The notes under the pieces are model-generated. The model made no database searches. It was not told the origin of the DNA and saw nothing but the letters and a program-made list of their open reading frames with translations. Shown in pieces: positions 6,947 through 7,770 of a stretch of DNA of 7,770 nt. The stretch is from positions 1 through 7,770 of the forward strand of contig DASWMO010000146.1 in assembly GCA_036399715.1 (NCBI GenBank), given 5' to 3'. Source of the stretch: DASVSE01 sp036399715. Lineage in GTDB: Bacteria > Bacteroidota > Rhodothermia > Rhodothermales > Rubricoccaceae. Both the position numbers and the translations under genes were made by a program. Each line of letters starts with the position of its first letter. Position 1 is the first letter of the stretch.

Positions 6947-7770
6947 TCAGTGCCAGCCGGCGAGCATCTCGACGACCTCGTCCTGGGCGCGGTTGACGCG
7001 TGCCGTCGTCGTCTCGTAGTTGTTGCAGAGCAGCGAGAACGCGACGAGGTGCCCGTTCGAGGCCGTCACGTAGCCCGAGAGCGTCCGCGCACCCGAGATG
7101 TAGCCCGTCTTGGCGTGGACATTGCCGCGCGCGATGCCGCCGCGGTAGCGGTTGCTCAGCGTGCCTGTGACGCCGCCGACCGAGAGCGAGCGGTAGAACG
7201 CGTCGCGCGTGGCCGGGTCCGGGTGGCGGTGCATCGCGTCGAGCAGCGTGATGATGGCCTGCGGCGTGAGGCGGTTCATGGCCGAGAGGCCCGAGCCGTC
7301 GATGAGCGACAGGTTATCGGTGTCGATGCCGATGCGGTGCAGGAACGGCTCGCCGGCGACGACGCCCGCCTCGGTCGAGCCGAGCGCGTACTGCGTGCCC
7401 GTGTACCGGTAGGCGCCCATCGTGCGGAGGATCTGCTCGGCGTAGAGGTTGTTGCTGTCCGTGTTCGTCACGCCGACGATCGCCGAGAGCTCGGGCGAGA
7501 GGTGCGTCGCGATGCGCGTCATGCGGTCGTAGCGCGGGCGCGCGCCCCACACGTCGACGTCGACCGCCTCGCCATCGACCTCGATGCCCTCGCGGCGGAG
7601 GACGGCGACGAGCGTCGAGACGAAGAAGTCGGTCGGGTTGACGACCGAGACGGCCTCGGTCTGCGTCTCGCCGGGGGTGACGGTGCTGGAGACGGTGAAG
7701 TCGTTGGAGCCGAGGGCGCGGGAGTAGCGCTCCTCGGCCGTCGCGCCGGTCGTGGTGAGGTTGACGAGGC
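6947..7770 (-). CDS. dacB: D-alanyl-D-alanine carboxypeptidase/endopeptidase, PBP4 family (5' end off window)
   Basis: The window holds the C-terminal 273 residues of a peptidase family S13 (PBP4/DacB) enzyme. It is a periplasmic hydrolase that trims D-Ala from peptidoglycan stems and can cut D-Ala-containing cross-links. The SxN motif is SNN in NTDSNNLYAEQ (codons at 7448-7456). The KTG motif is in HAKTGYISGARTLSGYV (codons at 7103-7111). The spacing of 115 residues is close to that in E. coli PBP4 (111). The family motif LIDGSGLSAMNRLTP lies between them. The frame is open upstream to the edge (FFVSTLVAVLRREGIEVDG matches the usual fold), so any start near 7552 would be false. The SxxK nucleophile and signal peptide lie beyond the window and cannot be checked. 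The C-terminus ends VVEMLAGWH, and hslV follows on the same strand after 140 bp. Confidence 0.94.
   Translation of the reverse strand, partial: LVNLTTTGATAEERYSRALGSNDFTVSSTVTPGETQTEAVSVVNPTDFFVSTLVAVLRREGIEVDGEAVDVDVWGARPRYDRMTRIATHLSPELSAIVGVTNTDSNNLYAEQILRTMGAYRYTGTQYALGSTEAGVVAGEPFLHRIGIDTDNLSLIDGSGLSAMNRLTPQAIITLLDAMHRHPDPATRDAFYRSLSVGGVTGTLSNRYRGGIARGNVHAKTGYISGARTLSGYVTASNGHLVAFSLLCNNYETTTARVNRAQDEVVEMLAGWH

Overview
The window is very GC-rich (about 70% by eye), with third codon positions almost always G or C. None of the three assessable starts (the giant sensor gene, hslV and the small plus-strand gene) has a Shine-Dalgarno sequence. That combination, plus a PBP4-type carboxypeptidase, HslV and a CheB-CheR-PAS chimera, fits a GC-rich member of the Bacteroidota/Rhodothermota group (Rubricoccaceae or Salinibacter-like). 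This assignment is an inference and no marker gene confirms it.

Layout. (1) Positions 1-5890, minus strand: one open frame of at least 1963 codons that runs off the left edge. It encodes a giant cytoplasmic signalling protein: CheB methylesterase, CheR methyltransferase, a PAS-like domain, a long coiled coil, then a string of PAS and GAF sensor domains. Part of that string is an ancient in-frame PAS-GAF duplication spaced exactly 1389 bp. The output domain, expected to be a histidine kinase, lies outside the window. (2) Positions 5891-6046: non-coding. It holds an AT-rich patch with a 20-bp palindrome abutting the sensor gene's start, and a 10-bp stem-loop. (3) Positions 6047-6228, plus strand: a small coding stretch that appears broken by a single-base frameshift. 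(4) Positions 6229-6243: a GC-rich perfect inverted repeat between converging stop codons. (5) Positions 6243-6806, minus strand: hslV, the proteolytic subunit of the HslUV protease. No hslU lies beside it in this window. (6) Positions 6807-6946: an untranslated gap that includes a small hairpin with a GUGA loop. (7) Positions 6947-7770, minus strand: the C-terminal part of a DacB/PBP4 D-Ala-D-Ala carboxypeptidase whose N-terminus lies beyond the right edge.

The three large genes share the minus strand. dacB and hslV (140-bp gap) could be co-transcribed. The 352-bp gap between hslV and the sensor gene contains its own control-like structure, so the sensor gene is probably a separate unit. The genes do not form a known pathway: cell-wall remodelling, protein quality control and signal transduction simply lie side by side. 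The most noteworthy items are the duplicated sensor module, the operator-like palindrome and the frameshifted small gene.
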